8,002 nt of DNA from JAAZNO01 sp012798275 (GCA_035347995.1 DAOPQD010000126.1:1-8002); one strand, 5' to 3'. Numbered from the stretch's first letter, positions 1 through 7,556 are shown. Made by a program: numbers and translations. The notes: generated by a model from the letters alone, not told the origin.

Positions 1-59
1 TCTTACCATTTTACACCCTTCGTGCGGTTCTAGTCAAAGCATTGATAAGCCCTACAGCC

Positions 60-88
60 TTGCAGTTTTTGGAGGGTGAGACTACAAT
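60..88 (+). promoter_or_regulatory. Candidate sigma-70-type promoter for mutL
   Basis: A good -10 hexamer TACAAT lies at 83-88. A poor -35 match, TTGCAG, lies at 60-65 with a 17-bp spacer. Transcription would start near base 95, giving a very short leader that still contains the AGGAGG ribosome site at 97-102. The -35 matches consensus at only three of six positions, so this is a suggestion. The mutL gene could also be read from a promoter left of the window. Bases 1-59 show nothing else I can support. Confidence 0.3.
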
Positions 89-106
89 GAAGGTGCAGGA
101 GGATCC

Positions 107-1915
107 ATGCCGATTCAGCTATTGCCAGAAGATGTGGCCGCACGCATCGCGGCAGGCGAGGTCGTCGAACGTCCCGCCTCGGTGGTGAAGGAACTGGTGG
201 AAAACAGCCTCGACGCCGGCGCTACCCGCATCGATGTCGAAACGCTCGAAGGCGGGCACAAGCTGCTGCGCGTGAGCGACAACGGGGAAGGCATACCGGC
301 GGCAGAAGTGATGCTCGCTTTCCGACGACACGCGACCAGCAAGATCTCCAGCGCGGAGGAGCTCTTCAATATCCTCACCCTGGGATTCCGCGGCGAAGCT
401 CTCGCCAGCATCGCCTCGGTGAGCCAGCTGACCTGCAGCACCCATCACCGGGAGGAGCTCACCGGCACGCAGCTGCGGATCGCAGGCGGCGAAGTCATCG
501 CCCAACACGCGATCGGCTGGCCCCCCGGCACCGAGATGCGCGTCGAGGAGCTGTTCTACAATGTCCCTGCGCGCCGCAAATTCCTTCAAAGCCCCCGCAC
601 AGAACGCCGCCACATTGACGCTTTCCTCACCCGTTACGCCGTCGCCTATCCCCGCGTGGCGTTTACCGTGCTCCACGATGGGCAAGAGGTGTTCCGTACG
701 ACCGGCAACGGAGCACAGCGCGAGGCATTGCAACAGGTTTACGGGCCCGATCTGGGCGACAGCCTGCTGGAGATCGCGCCGGAATGGTCGGCGGACGGGA
801 CGTTGCGCGTGTATGGCTACATCGGGCCGACGACGGTGCATCGCTCCAATCGCGGCTACATCACGCTGTTTGTGAATGGACGATGGATCGAGGACATGCG
901 GCTCACCTACGCGGTCATCCAGGCCTATCACACGCTGCTGCCGGTGAATCGCTATCCGGTCGCCTTTCTGCTGCTCGAAATTCCGACGGAAGACGTGGAT
1001 GTGAACGTGCACCCGGCAAAAACCGAAGTGCGCTTCCGCGATCCCGACGCCGTCTTTCGCGCGGTCCAGCGAGCGGTGCGCGCGACCGTGATCCACGAGG
1101 CACCGGTCGCCGCCGCGTGGCAGCCGCCGGCAGCCAGCGCCGCTACCGCGCCGGAAGGTGAGATCCCCTCGTCCCCTGAACGCGAGGTCACCCAAAATGC
1201 GCTCTGGGCGGACCTGGCGCAGCTGCGGCCAGCGTCGCAGTTCACGCCCCTGGAGCGCCGGCCGCCAGACACCACGGAAGCTGCAGCGCCGGCGTCCTAC
1301 AGCCACAGCGACCGAATTCCGGAGGATCCCGCCGCCGCGAAACTGCCGCCCCTTCGCGTCATCGGACAAGCGGTGACTACCTTCATCATCGCCGAAGGCC
1401 CCGACGGCCTGTATCTGATTGATCAACACGCCGCACATGAACGGGTGCTCTACGAGCAATTGCTCGGCGCGTGGGCTGAAAGCGCAGTGCCCTCGCAACC
1501 GCTGCTCGAACCGGTGAATGTGACGCTGCCCGCCGAGGACGCCGCCCGGCTCGAAGAGCATCTGCCCACCCTGACGGAGCTGGGATTGACGGTGGAGCCT
1601 TTTGGCCCCAACAGTTTCCTGGTGCGGGCGATCCCGGCGCTGCTGGCGCAGGTCGCCCCCGGAGACCTGCTCGCCGACATCGCCGCCGCGGAGCTTGACC
1701 ATTCGCCGGTACGCGAGAGCCTGGAAGCGCAAGTGATACGTCGCATCTGCAAACGCGCGGCGATCAAAGCCGGGCAGATCCTCAACCGCGAGGAGATGGA
1801 GACGCTCATCTACCAGCTGGAACAGTGTCGCAATCCCCGTACCTGTCCACATGGACGTCCCACCATCTTGCAAATCTCCGTAGAACAGCTGGCGTCGCAA
1901 TTCGAGCGGACTTGA
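107..1915 (+). CDS. mutL: DNA mismatch repair protein MutL (endonuclease-type)
   Basis: This 602-residue protein has the usual length for bacterial MutL, which couples MutS mismatch recognition to strand removal. The N-terminal GHKL ATPase is complete. It shows ELVENSLDAG at 29-38 with catalytic Glu29 and Mg-binding Asn33, DNGEGI at 58-63, GFRGEAL at 93-99, and the transducer motif VNVHPAKTEVRF at 299-310. An Ala/Pro-rich linker (about 331-412) leads to the C-terminal domain. That domain carries the metal-binding endonuclease motifs: DQHAAHERVLYE at 439-450, Cys548 in RICKRA, CPHGRP at 580-585, and FER (an FxR motif) at 599-601. This predicts a nicking MutL of the kind found in bacteria without MutH-directed repair. 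AGGAGG at 97-102 precedes the ATG by 4 bases. No mutS lies next to it within the window. Confidence 0.98.
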   Translation: MPIQLLPEDVAARIAAGEVVERPASVVKELVENSLDAGATRIDVETLEGGHKLLRVSDNGEGIPAAEVMLAFRRHATSKISSAEELFNILTLGFRGEALASIASVSQLTCSTHHREELTGTQLRIAGGEVIAQHAIGWPPGTEMRVEELFYNVPARRKFLQSPRTERRHIDAFLTRYAVAYPRVAFTVLHDGQEVFRTTGNGAQREALQQVYGPDLGDSLLEIAPEWSADGTLRVYGYIGPTTVHRSNRGYITLFVNGRWIEDMRLTYAVIQAYHTLLPVNRYPVAFLLLEIPTEDVDVNVHPAKTEVRFRDPDAVFRAVQRAVRATVIHEAPVAAAWQPPAASAATAPEGEIPSSPEREVTQNALWADLAQLRPASQFTPLERRPPDTTEAAAPASYSHSDRIPEDPAAAKLPPLRVIGQAVTTFIIAEGPDGLYLIDQHAAHERVLYEQLLGAWAESAVPSQPLLEPVNVTLPAEDAARLEEHLPTLTELGLTVEPFGPNSFLVRAIPALLAQVAPGDLLADIAAAELDHSPVRESLEAQVIRRICKRAAIKAGQILNREEMETLIYQLEQCRNPRTCPHGRPTILQISVEQLASQFERT

Positions 1916-1988
1916 CCTGAAGGTCGCGTTACCTTTGTCATGCAAATGATGTTGAGATTTGCCAATTTTTCGAGAGAGGAGGACCGAG

Positions 1989-2285
1989 ATGGCTACTTTT
2001 GTGATGTTGTGCAAGCTGTCGCTGCATTTCCCCGGTGAAGTAAAGTCCCTGGGGCAGCTGGATGAGGAGCTGGACCAGCGTGTCGCCGAGGATTTTCCTC
2101 AAGCCAGGCGCCTCGCCAGCTACGTTTTGTTGGGTGGGTACGATTTCCTGCATATTTTTGACGTCCCCGACGCCACCGAGGCCGCGAAGATCGCGCTGCT
2201 GATCCATTCCCTGGGAATGGGTACGACAGAAACCCTCACCGCCATCCCCTTTGAAGAATTCCGCAACGTGTTGGAGGAAGAGTAA
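1989..2285 (+). CDS. GYD-domain small protein, function unknown
   Basis: This 98-residue soluble protein resembles the GYD family of small alpha/beta ferredoxin-like proteins, for which no clear function is established. It begins MATFVML, has the name-giving Gly50-Tyr51-Asp52 followed by FLHIFDVPD, and then a helix (ATEAAKIALLIHSLG) leading to TTETLTAIPFEEF. That order and its length are typical of the family. I chose the ATG at 1989 because AGGAGG at 1977-1982 sits 6 bases before it. An in-frame ATG at 1959 would add ten residues but lacks such a site. The 73-bp gap after mutL shows no convincing promoter or terminator. The next gene starts on the base following this stop codon, so the two are probably co-expressed. 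Family confidence is good; the role is unknown. Confidence 0.85.
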   Translation: MATFVMLCKLSLHFPGEVKSLGQLDEELDQRVAEDFPQARRLASYVLLGGYDFLHIFDVPDATEAAKIALLIHSLGMGTTETLTAIPFEEFRNVLEEE

Positions 2286-2735
2286 GTGCCGACTGCCCCT
2301 GAGCCCATCCCTACCGAGCGCCTGGAGGTGCTGGCGCGGCAAATCCTGAACACCTACAAGTTCAATGAGCCGCCCGTGCCCATCGAGACGATCTTGCAAC
2401 ACCCGCCGCGGGAATTCCTGCCGGCGATTGACATCACCGATCTCTCACTCGTGTTCGGCATGGGAGAGCACCGCTACGAGTACCGCGTCGCCATCGCGCG
2501 ACTGCTCTATCGCGAACTGTGCCGGCAGAAAAACGAAGACGGCGGGATGCTGCCCTACACCAACGAGGCCGCTCAGTACTTCGCCACGGTGCTCCTGACC
2601 CCTACCGAATGGGTGCTGAAATATACTCGTCGTCCGTTGGTAAATCTCCAACAGATCAGCGAGGCATTTCAGGTGCCGGAGTACTTGATGGCAAGCCGCC
2701 TGGCGCAATTGGGGAAACGTGTGCGGGGCATGTGA
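2286..2735 (+). CDS. ImmA/IrrE (DUF955)-like protein lacking the HExxH zinc motif
   Basis: This 149-residue protein starts at GTG, with GGAGG at 2273-2277 eight bases upstream inside the end of the previous gene. Its layout follows the ImmA/IrrE metallopeptidase fold: an N-terminal helix (ERLEVLARQILNTY, 11-24), a VPIETIL stretch (31-37), a strand region, a helix where the active site should be (VAIARLLYRELCRQ, 68-81), then NEAAQYFATVLLTP (93-106), a QISEAF helix and a RLAQLG end. In active members the 68-81 helix carries HExxH; here both histidines are absent. Glu94, in the place of the third metal ligand, remains. I infer a catalytically dead, possibly regulatory or scaffold, member. Family members often cleave or bind XRE-type repressors, but none is in the window. 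The family call rests on pattern only. Confidence 0.6.
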   Translation: MPTAPEPIPTERLEVLARQILNTYKFNEPPVPIETILQHPPREFLPAIDITDLSLVFGMGEHRYEYRVAIARLLYRELCRQKNEDGGMLPYTNEAAQYFATVLLTPTEWVLKYTRRPLVNLQQISEAFQVPEYLMASRLAQLGKRVRGM

Positions 2736-2757
2736 CCCACGCCGCAGCTCTGGTCGG

Positions 2758-3684
2758 TCAATACGCTGGCGGCAGGCGATGGGTTTCGCTCTCAGCCGTG
2801 GGGAATTCAATCCCCGCGAGCACCTCCGGGCCAGGGCGCACGATCGCAAAAGAAAGATGGGGCGTGTTGTGGGCCAGCCCCACACGCCCCTGGCGGTCTA
2901 CGATAATGAGGCCGCCATAACCGGCAACGCGCTGTTCGAGCTGACGGATCAGGCGTTCGGCAACCGCCTGCGGCGCCTCTCCCTGCGCCAACAGATCACA
3001 GGCGGATTTGCTCAGCACGAGGCGCATCAGTCGTTCTCCCCAACCCGTCGCAGCGGCGGCGCCGGTCGCGTTGTCGGCGTAAGCGCCACAGCCGACCAGC
3101 GGGGTGTCTCCCACCCGGCCGGGACGTTTGTTGGGCGTGCCGCCCGTCGAGGTGCCTACGGCGAGATTCCCGGCCAGATCCAGGGCGACAGCGCCAACCG
3201 TGTCAGCAGGCAGCCGCATTCCGGGGGGAGTCCAGTCATCGCCAGCAATGGCGGACGACGGCGCGAGCAAGTCCGCCGGATCACAAAGCGGGACGCCCAG
3301 AGCTTCCGCCCAGGCTTCAGCGCCCGCGCCCACGACGAAAGCGTGCTCGCCCGATTCCATGACGCGCCGCGCCAGGGTGATAGGATGGCGCACGCGCTTC
3401 ACCGCCGCGACGCTCCCTAACTCGAGGGTGCGCCCATCCATGATGAGCGCGTCCAATTCTACCTCGCCCTGAAGATTACAGTGACTGCCGCGCCCGGCGT
3501 CGTAAGTCGGATCGTCTTCCAGGACGCGCACCGCCGCCTCCACCGCATCGAGGGCCGCGCCGCCGGCAGCGAGCACGTTCCATCCCGTCAGCGCCGCCCT
3601 CCGGCAGCCTTCGCGATGGGCCTCGCGCAATGGAGGAGGAATGTGCCAGGCGCCTCCATGGACTACCATGACCGGTTGATTCAA
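2758..3684 (-). CDS. Isoaspartyl peptidase / L-asparaginase (Ntn hydrolase)
   Basis: This 308-residue protein belongs to the plant-type asparaginase/isoaspartyl aminopeptidase family (IaaA-like). Members self-cleave before a threonine and then hydrolyse isoaspartyl dipeptides or asparagine. HGGAW at the N-terminus, DPTYDAGRGS at 58-67 and ELDALIMDG form the alpha half. The predicted nucleophile is Thr162 in DTVGAVALD, followed by the family signatures GTSTGGTPNKRPGRVGDTPL (177-196) and GCGAYAD. A GYGGLIIVD strand lies near the end. I place the start at the TTG at 3684-3682 because a perfect AGGAGG lies six bases upstream on this strand. An in-frame upstream TTG at 3711 would add nine residues ahead of that site. 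The gene ends 22 bp from the convergent gene before it and diverges from the gene at 3773. Likely roles are isoaspartyl protein or peptide turnover, or cyanophycin-type dipeptide use. Confidence 0.93.
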   Translation of the reverse strand: MNQPVMVVHGGAWHIPPPLREAHREGCRRAALTGWNVLAAGGAALDAVEAAVRVLEDDPTYDAGRGSHCNLQGEVELDALIMDGRTLELGSVAAVKRVRHPITLARRVMESGEHAFVVGAGAEAWAEALGVPLCDPADLLAPSSAIAGDDWTPPGMRLPADTVGAVALDLAGNLAVGTSTGGTPNKRPGRVGDTPLVGCGAYADNATGAAAATGWGERLMRLVLSKSACDLLAQGEAPQAVAERLIRQLEQRVAGYGGLIIVDRQGRVGLAHNTPHLSFAIVRPGPEVLAGIEFPTAESETHRLPPAY

Positions 3685-3772
3685 AGTTGACCTCCTATAG
3701 CAAGCATTCAAATCGGATAGACACCAAATTCTGAATTAGTTTCAGCATCCCGAACAGAAAGGAGCCAGGACC

Positions 3773-4648
3773 ATGAAACGTTCACTGCGTTCACTGGCGG
3801 TTTTATTCTGGGTGGGCCTCCTGTTGCTGGCCTCGACATCGGTAGTGCTCGCCCAAGGGGAAGGCGGCACTGCGGGTCAAGACGCCCTCTGGAGCATGTT
3901 AGCTCCGATTGTGGCGATCGCTACCAGCACGGAGCGGCTCGTGGAAATGTACTGGAACCGCTACGAACAGCCGGGCGTCTGGCCGAACAAGAAGGGCGTC
4001 GCCAATCCCAAGGAGAGCGCGTATGTGTTGTTCAAAATGCGGCGCTCCTACTGGTTGGGAACGGCAATCGCCTTCATCGCGGTAGGACTGACTGACGCGC
4101 GCTTTTTCCGGCTGTTGGGGCTGGACGTGCTCTTCGCCAACATGGAGCTGTTCCATTGGGGGATCGGCGGTATCTTCGATCATTTCACCATCGGCAGCGC
4201 GCTGGATTGGCTCCTCACGGCCGGCGTCATCGGCTGGGGCGGCACCGAGCTTGTCCACAACATCATCGAAGGGCTGATCAAGGGCCGTAATCTGTGGAAA
4301 GAGACGGAGCAGGTCCGCGCCGGCGAGCGACAGTTCACCGAGACGCAGCTGTTCTACGAGTATGTGCTCCCGCAGCTGGAACGGTTGGGAATTCCCGCCA
4401 CAACTTTCTTCCAGATCACCGGCTGGCTACGCGAAGCGAATGTGCCGTTAGACGAGTTCGTCAGCGCGACACTCAACCACACCCAGGAGGCGTTCTTCGC
4501 GCGCCTGGAAGCCACGCCCCAGGGAGCTCGCGCCGCGGCCGCACTCCGCAACCTGCTGGAACGGGAAGAAATCGCACCGGACAACCTGATCCAGATTTCC
4601 AACCTGCTCCAAACCGTAGCGCCGCAAATGGCGGAGCGCTTCAACTAG
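3773..4648 (+). CDS. Secreted or membrane-anchored protein, family not recognised
   Basis: I do not recognise this 291-residue protein. It opens with a clear signal peptide: a basic start (MKRSLRSL), a hydrophobic core at about 9-26, and a plausible cleavage after Ala27 (VLA-Q). A helix follows with STERLVEMYWNRYE at 52-65. Two likely membrane spans come next, at about 93-107 (YWLGTAIAFIAVGLT) and 143-158 (ALDWLLTAGVIGWGGT). A charged segment (LIKGRNLWKETEQVRAGERQ) leads into a C-terminal, mostly helical, soluble domain of roughly 100 residues with no cysteines and no obvious catalytic motif. AAAGGAG at 3758-3764 sits 8 bases before the ATG. It diverges from the isoaspartyl peptidase gene across 88 bp in which I see no convincing promoter. 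Its last 8 bases overlap the end of the convergent O-antigen ligase-like gene. Confidence 0.85.
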   Translation: MKRSLRSLAVLFWVGLLLLASTSVVLAQGEGGTAGQDALWSMLAPIVAIATSTERLVEMYWNRYEQPGVWPNKKGVANPKESAYVLFKMRRSYWLGTAIAFIAVGLTDARFFRLLGLDVLFANMELFHWGIGGIFDHFTIGSALDWLLTAGVIGWGGTELVHNIIEGLIKGRNLWKETEQVRAGERQFTETQLFYEYVLPQLERLGIPATTFFQITGWLREANVPLDEFVSATLNHTQEAFFARLEATPQGARAAAALRNLLEREEIAPDNLIQISNLLQTVAPQMAERFN

Positions 4649-6110
4649 CGGCTCCGGCGCGAGTGCGATCCAGCGTCAGATACGTCAGCCAGGCCGTCAA
4701 CGCGAGCAGCACGCCGACGTACAGATGCACGTTGTTGACGTAGACGTTATCCACCAGGTTGTGAACGTTAATCTGGGTCCAGGCGCCGGCCAGACCTAGC
4801 GCCAGGCCCCGGGGCCAGCCGGAAAGCCGTCGCGCCGCCTGCCACAGCCGCAGGTAGATCACCGCCAGCAACAGGAGATAAGCGCCCAACCCGATCACGC
4901 CGGTTTCGGCCAGCAGGTTGAGGTAAAAATTGTGCGCGTGTCCCAAGGCGTAAGGCCAGTTCACCAGGCGGAATTGGGGATATGCCGCCTCGTAATTGCC
5001 GATGCCCACCCCGGTCCAGAAATGGGATTCCCACATTCCCAGCGCCGCCTGCCAGTGCGCCATCCGCTCCATCACGGCATAATTGGCGTCGTTGACGCCG
5101 ACCCCGCGCACGTCCTCGAAGCGCACATAAGCGAGGAAATCGGTCAGCCGCGCCACCACCGCCGCGGGGAGAGCTTCCGCCGCAGCGAGCAGCCCGCCCG
5201 CAACCACGATCACCACGAGGAGAGCGATCCCCCACCCGCCGCGCCGGGGCAGCCACGCCGCCATGAGCGCGAGCGCCGCGCCGAACCCCATCCACGCGCC
5301 ACGCGACCACGAGCCGTACAGCCCGCCGGCAATGATCAGCGCCGCCCCGGCAACGAGCCAGAACCAGCGCGCTGGCAGTCGCTTTGCAGTCACCGCCTGC
5401 CAGCCCTCCCCCAACGCCAGGCCGATGAAAACGGCGGCCAGCAATCCCAGGAATCCGCCAAAGGGATTAGGCTGCATGAACGTCCCATAGGCGCGATACA
5501 CACCGGGCGTGATGAGAAAATGAAGCGGGCCTTCCCCGGCCAGGCTGTGCTGCCAGATACCTAAAGCGGCCTCGCCCACCCCCACAGCGCCGAACGTCGC
5601 CAGCAGCGCCACGACCCCGCGGCGCGCGTCCACCGCCTGCAACCGCGCGCCGACTATCCCCAGGGCCAACGTCACCTGCACCCATTTCGCCCATTCGGTG
5701 AAGCCAGCCCACGCATCGAAGGGCGACCACAAAGACAGCAGACCAGCTCCCAGGAAAAGGAGCAGGGGAGCCAGGAGCGGCACATGGGTCAGACGCAGCT
5801 CCCGGCGCACAAGCCCGCGCGCCAGCCATCCCGCCACACCGAGCAGGAAAAAGAGCTGTCCCACCTGATCGGGGATTTGAGGGGCAAAGAGCGCCAGCCA
5901 GGCGCGCAGGGGACCACAGGCCAGGCCGGCGATGACGCCGACCAGAGGTTCAAAGTAGCTGCCGAGCGTCACACCGACGAGCAGGCCCAGGAGCAAGACC
6001 TCCGTCGGCGCGAGCGCTGCGATGAGCCCCCCACAAAGGAGCCCCACCGCGACCCCCATCGCGGTGCGCCAGGGATGCGCCGTCATGTCGCCCAAACGCA
6101 GCTGCGGCAT
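4641..6110 (-). CDS. O-antigen ligase/polymerase (Wzy_C) family membrane protein
   Basis: This 489-residue polytopic membrane protein has about ten or more hydrophobic spans. It carries the landmarks of the O-antigen ligase/Wzy superfamily, which joins or polymerises lipid-linked glycans on the outer face of the cytoplasmic membrane. These are RAYGTFMQPNPFGGF at about 206-220, GSWSRGAWMG at 266-275 with a conserved arginine, and GHAHNFYLNLLAETGVIGLG at about 390-409, preceded by a long loop (about 315-390) containing GVGIGNYEAAYPQ. The arginine and the HAHN histidine match the residues thought essential in WaaL-type enzymes. I chose the ATG at 6110 because it overlaps the upstream Nudix stop codon as TGATG. 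An in-frame GTG at 6125 would add five residues. Ligase, polymerase or protein glycosyltransferase cannot be told apart from sequence. It is the last gene of the operon. Confidence 0.9.
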   Translation of the reverse strand: MPQLRLGDMTAHPWRTAMGVAVGLLCGGLIAALAPTEVLLLGLLVGVTLGSYFEPLVGVIAGLACGPLRAWLALFAPQIPDQVGQLFFLLGVAGWLARGLVRRELRLTHVPLLAPLLLFLGAGLLSLWSPFDAWAGFTEWAKWVQVTLALGIVGARLQAVDARRGVVALLATFGAVGVGEAALGIWQHSLAGEGPLHFLITPGVYRAYGTFMQPNPFGGFLGLLAAVFIGLALGEGWQAVTAKRLPARWFWLVAGAALIIAGGLYGSWSRGAWMGFGAALALMAAWLPRRGGWGIALLVVIVVAGGLLAAAEALPAAVVARLTDFLAYVRFEDVRGVGVNDANYAVMERMAHWQAALGMWESHFWTGVGIGNYEAAYPQFRLVNWPYALGHAHNFYLNLLAETGVIGLGAYLLLLAVIYLRLWQAARRLSGWPRGLALGLAGAWTQINVHNLVDNVYVNNVHLYVGVLLALTAWLTYLTLDRTRAGAAS

Positions 6111-6574
6111 CAATACTCGATCCACTCCGTCAACTTGAGCGCCGTATCGTAGACAAATTTCGCGTGGAAGAATCCGTCATGTCGCGCCAGGACACGCGGG
6201 GCAAAGATGGCGTCCGCCTGCGGGAGGGGCAGATCGTGGAAATAGACGCTGAGCGGCGTCCAGGCCAGCGCGCCCTCGCGCAGGTCAGCGTGCAGCTCGC
6301 CCGTAAAGTGCTCCGATACGAAAATGAAGAGGAACCACTGCCAGTCAGGGCGCTCGCAAACTTCGGTGCAGAAGCCACGAAACGCCAGATCGGTGACCCG
6401 GTATCCCGTCTCTTCCCACAACTCCCGTTGCGCGGCGTCATACGGCGACTCATCGAGCTCCACTTTGCCGCCGGGTGCCACCCACAGGCCCAGGTTCGGC
6501 TCCTTGTGACGGTGCATCAGCAGCACTTCGTCGTCGCGGCGCAGGTAGACCAGCACCGAAGGGATGAGCGTCAC
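6110..6574 (-). CDS. MutT/Nudix hydrolase, MutX/8-oxo-dGTP diphosphatase-like
   Basis: This 154-residue protein has a perfect Nudix box (GX5EX7REUXEEXGU) at residues 36-58, with Gly36, Glu42, Arg50-Glu51, Glu54-Glu55 and Gly57. Nudix enzymes use these glutamates to bind metal and split nucleoside diphosphate-X bonds. The C-terminal part, with DLPLPQADAIFAPRVL and then FFHAKFVYD, resembles the MutX/MTH1-like 8-oxo-dGTP diphosphatases, which clean oxidised nucleotides. This substrate call is an inference from memory of that subfamily. The GTG start overlaps the upstream epimerase stop as GTGA, and its own TGA overlaps the next start as TGATG, so it is firmly embedded in a surface-glycan operon. 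It might therefore act on a nucleotide sugar instead, but nothing in the sequence shows that. Confidence 0.93.
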   Translation of the reverse strand: MTLIPSVLVYLRRDDEVLLMHRHKEPNLGLWVAPGGKVELDESPYDAAQRELWEETGYRVTDLAFRGFCTEVCERPDWQWFLFIFVSEHFTGELHADLREGALAWTPLSVYFHDLPLPQADAIFAPRVLARHDGFFHAKFVYDTALKLTEWIEY

Positions 6575-7524
6575 GCCTCGCTCACCGCCTTTTGTTTGAA
6601 GTAGGCGGCCGTGCGGAGCAAGCCCGCTTCGAGCGACACCGCCGGTTCCCAGCTCAGGAGGGTACGCGCGCGGGTGATGTCGGGACAGCGCACCTTCGGA
6701 TCGTCCTTCGTGCGTTCGTCGGTCGGTTCGAGGAACATGATTTCCGACGAGCTGCCGGTCGCTTCCAACACTTTCTGCGCGAATTCCAGGATCGTGAACT
6801 CGCTGGGATTGCCCAAATTGACCGGCTCGTGCGTGTCGGCGGCCATCAGGCGGACGATGCCTTCGACCAGATCATCCACATAACAGAAAGAGCGCGTGTG
6901 CGTGCCGCCGTCGTAAACGGTGAGCGGTTCGCCGCGCAGCGCCTGGTTGATGAAATTGGGGACGACGCGCCCGTCATCGAGGCGCATGCGCGGGCCGTAG
7001 GTGTTGAAAATCCGCACGATGCGGGTATCCACGCCGTGATAACGGTGATACGCCATGGTGATCGCCTCAGCGAAGCGCTTGCTCTCGTCATAGACGCCGC
7101 GAGGCCCGATAGGATTGACGTTGCCCCAGTAACTCTCCGGCTGCGGATGCACCAGGGGGTCGCCATAGACCTCAGAGGTCGAGGCCAGCAAAAAGCGCGC
7201 CTGCTTGGCCAGCGCCAGACCCAACGTATTGTGCGTCCCCAGCGCGCCCACCTTGAGCGTTTGGATGGGATAATGCAGGTAATCCACCGGGCTGGGCAAC
7301 GAGGCCAGGTGCAACACCATGTCAAGATGCCCGGCGAGGTAGATGTACTGGGTCACATCGTGTTTGATGAACTGAAAGCGCGGATGTCCTGCAAGGTGCG
7401 CGATGTTCGCCGTCGTCCCCGTGCTCAGGTTGTCCATGGCAATGACTTCATGCCCGTCGCTCAGATAGCGATCCGCCAGATGGGAGCCGATGAAGCCGGC
7501 TCCGCCCGTGATGAGAATGCGCAT
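6571..7524 (-). CDS. NAD-dependent sugar-nucleotide epimerase, UDP-glucuronate decarboxylase (UXS)-like
   Basis: This 317-residue extended short-chain dehydrogenase has the NAD-binding GGAGFIGSH (Gly7, Gly10, Gly13) with Asp31 ending the second strand. It also has STSEVYGDP at 114-122, the catalytic pair Tyr145/Lys149 in YDESK, and NTYGPRMRLDDGRVVPNFI at 174-192. TRSFCYVDDLVEG follows, and near the end DDPKVRCPDITRA. That set, including Glu118 and the late arginine before PDI, fits UDP-glucuronate decarboxylase, which makes UDP-xylose. A dTDP-glucose 4,6-dehydratase or another UDP-sugar epimerase is the main alternative. The ATG at 7524 is preferred because AAGGAG ends seven bases before it. 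The ATG at 7530 is only one base from that site. It is the first gene of a three-gene operon and would supply activated sugar for the glycan handled by the O-antigen ligase-like protein. Confidence 0.92.
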   Translation of the reverse strand: MRILITGGAGFIGSHLADRYLSDGHEVIAMDNLSTGTTANIAHLAGHPRFQFIKHDVTQYIYLAGHLDMVLHLASLPSPVDYLHYPIQTLKVGALGTHNTLGLALAKQARFLLASTSEVYGDPLVHPQPESYWGNVNPIGPRGVYDESKRFAEAITMAYHRYHGVDTRIVRIFNTYGPRMRLDDGRVVPNFINQALRGEPLTVYDGGTHTRSFCYVDDLVEGIVRLMAADTHEPVNLGNPSEFTILEFAQKVLEATGSSSEIMFLEPTDERTKDDPKVRCPDITRARTLLSWEPAVSLEAGLLRTAAYFKQKAVSEA

Positions 7525-7556
7525 GGTCATGCTCCTTGTCTGAAAGTGACGCTGGC

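Noticed and set aside
1913..1924. GACCT-GA-AGGTC palindrome just after mutL as a terminator
   Set aside because: The stem is too short, the loop of two bases is too small, and no T run follows.
119..2014. A 631-codon open frame on the minus strand across mutL
   Set aside because: It mirrors mutL, which has every family motif. The antisense translation has no recognisable domain and arises from GC-rich codon bias.
2719..3420. A 233-codon plus-strand frame across the isoaspartyl peptidase gene
   Set aside because: It is antisense to a clearly real Ntn hydrolase, and its translation is Arg/Gly/Ser-rich with no motif.
3676..3701. TTGATT plus TATAGC as a promoter for the membrane-protein gene
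   Set aside because: The spacer is only 14 bases and the -10 overlaps the ribosome site of the opposite gene.
3731..3745. CTGAA-TTAGT-TTCAG inverted repeat in the divergent intergenic gap
   Set aside because: The arms are only 5 bp, no promoter can be placed beside it, and repeats this size occur by chance.
4932..5564. A 210-codon plus-strand frame within the O-antigen ligase-like gene
   Set aside because: Its composition (His, Arg, Pro-rich) is typical of antisense to a GC-rich membrane protein, and no start signal supports it.
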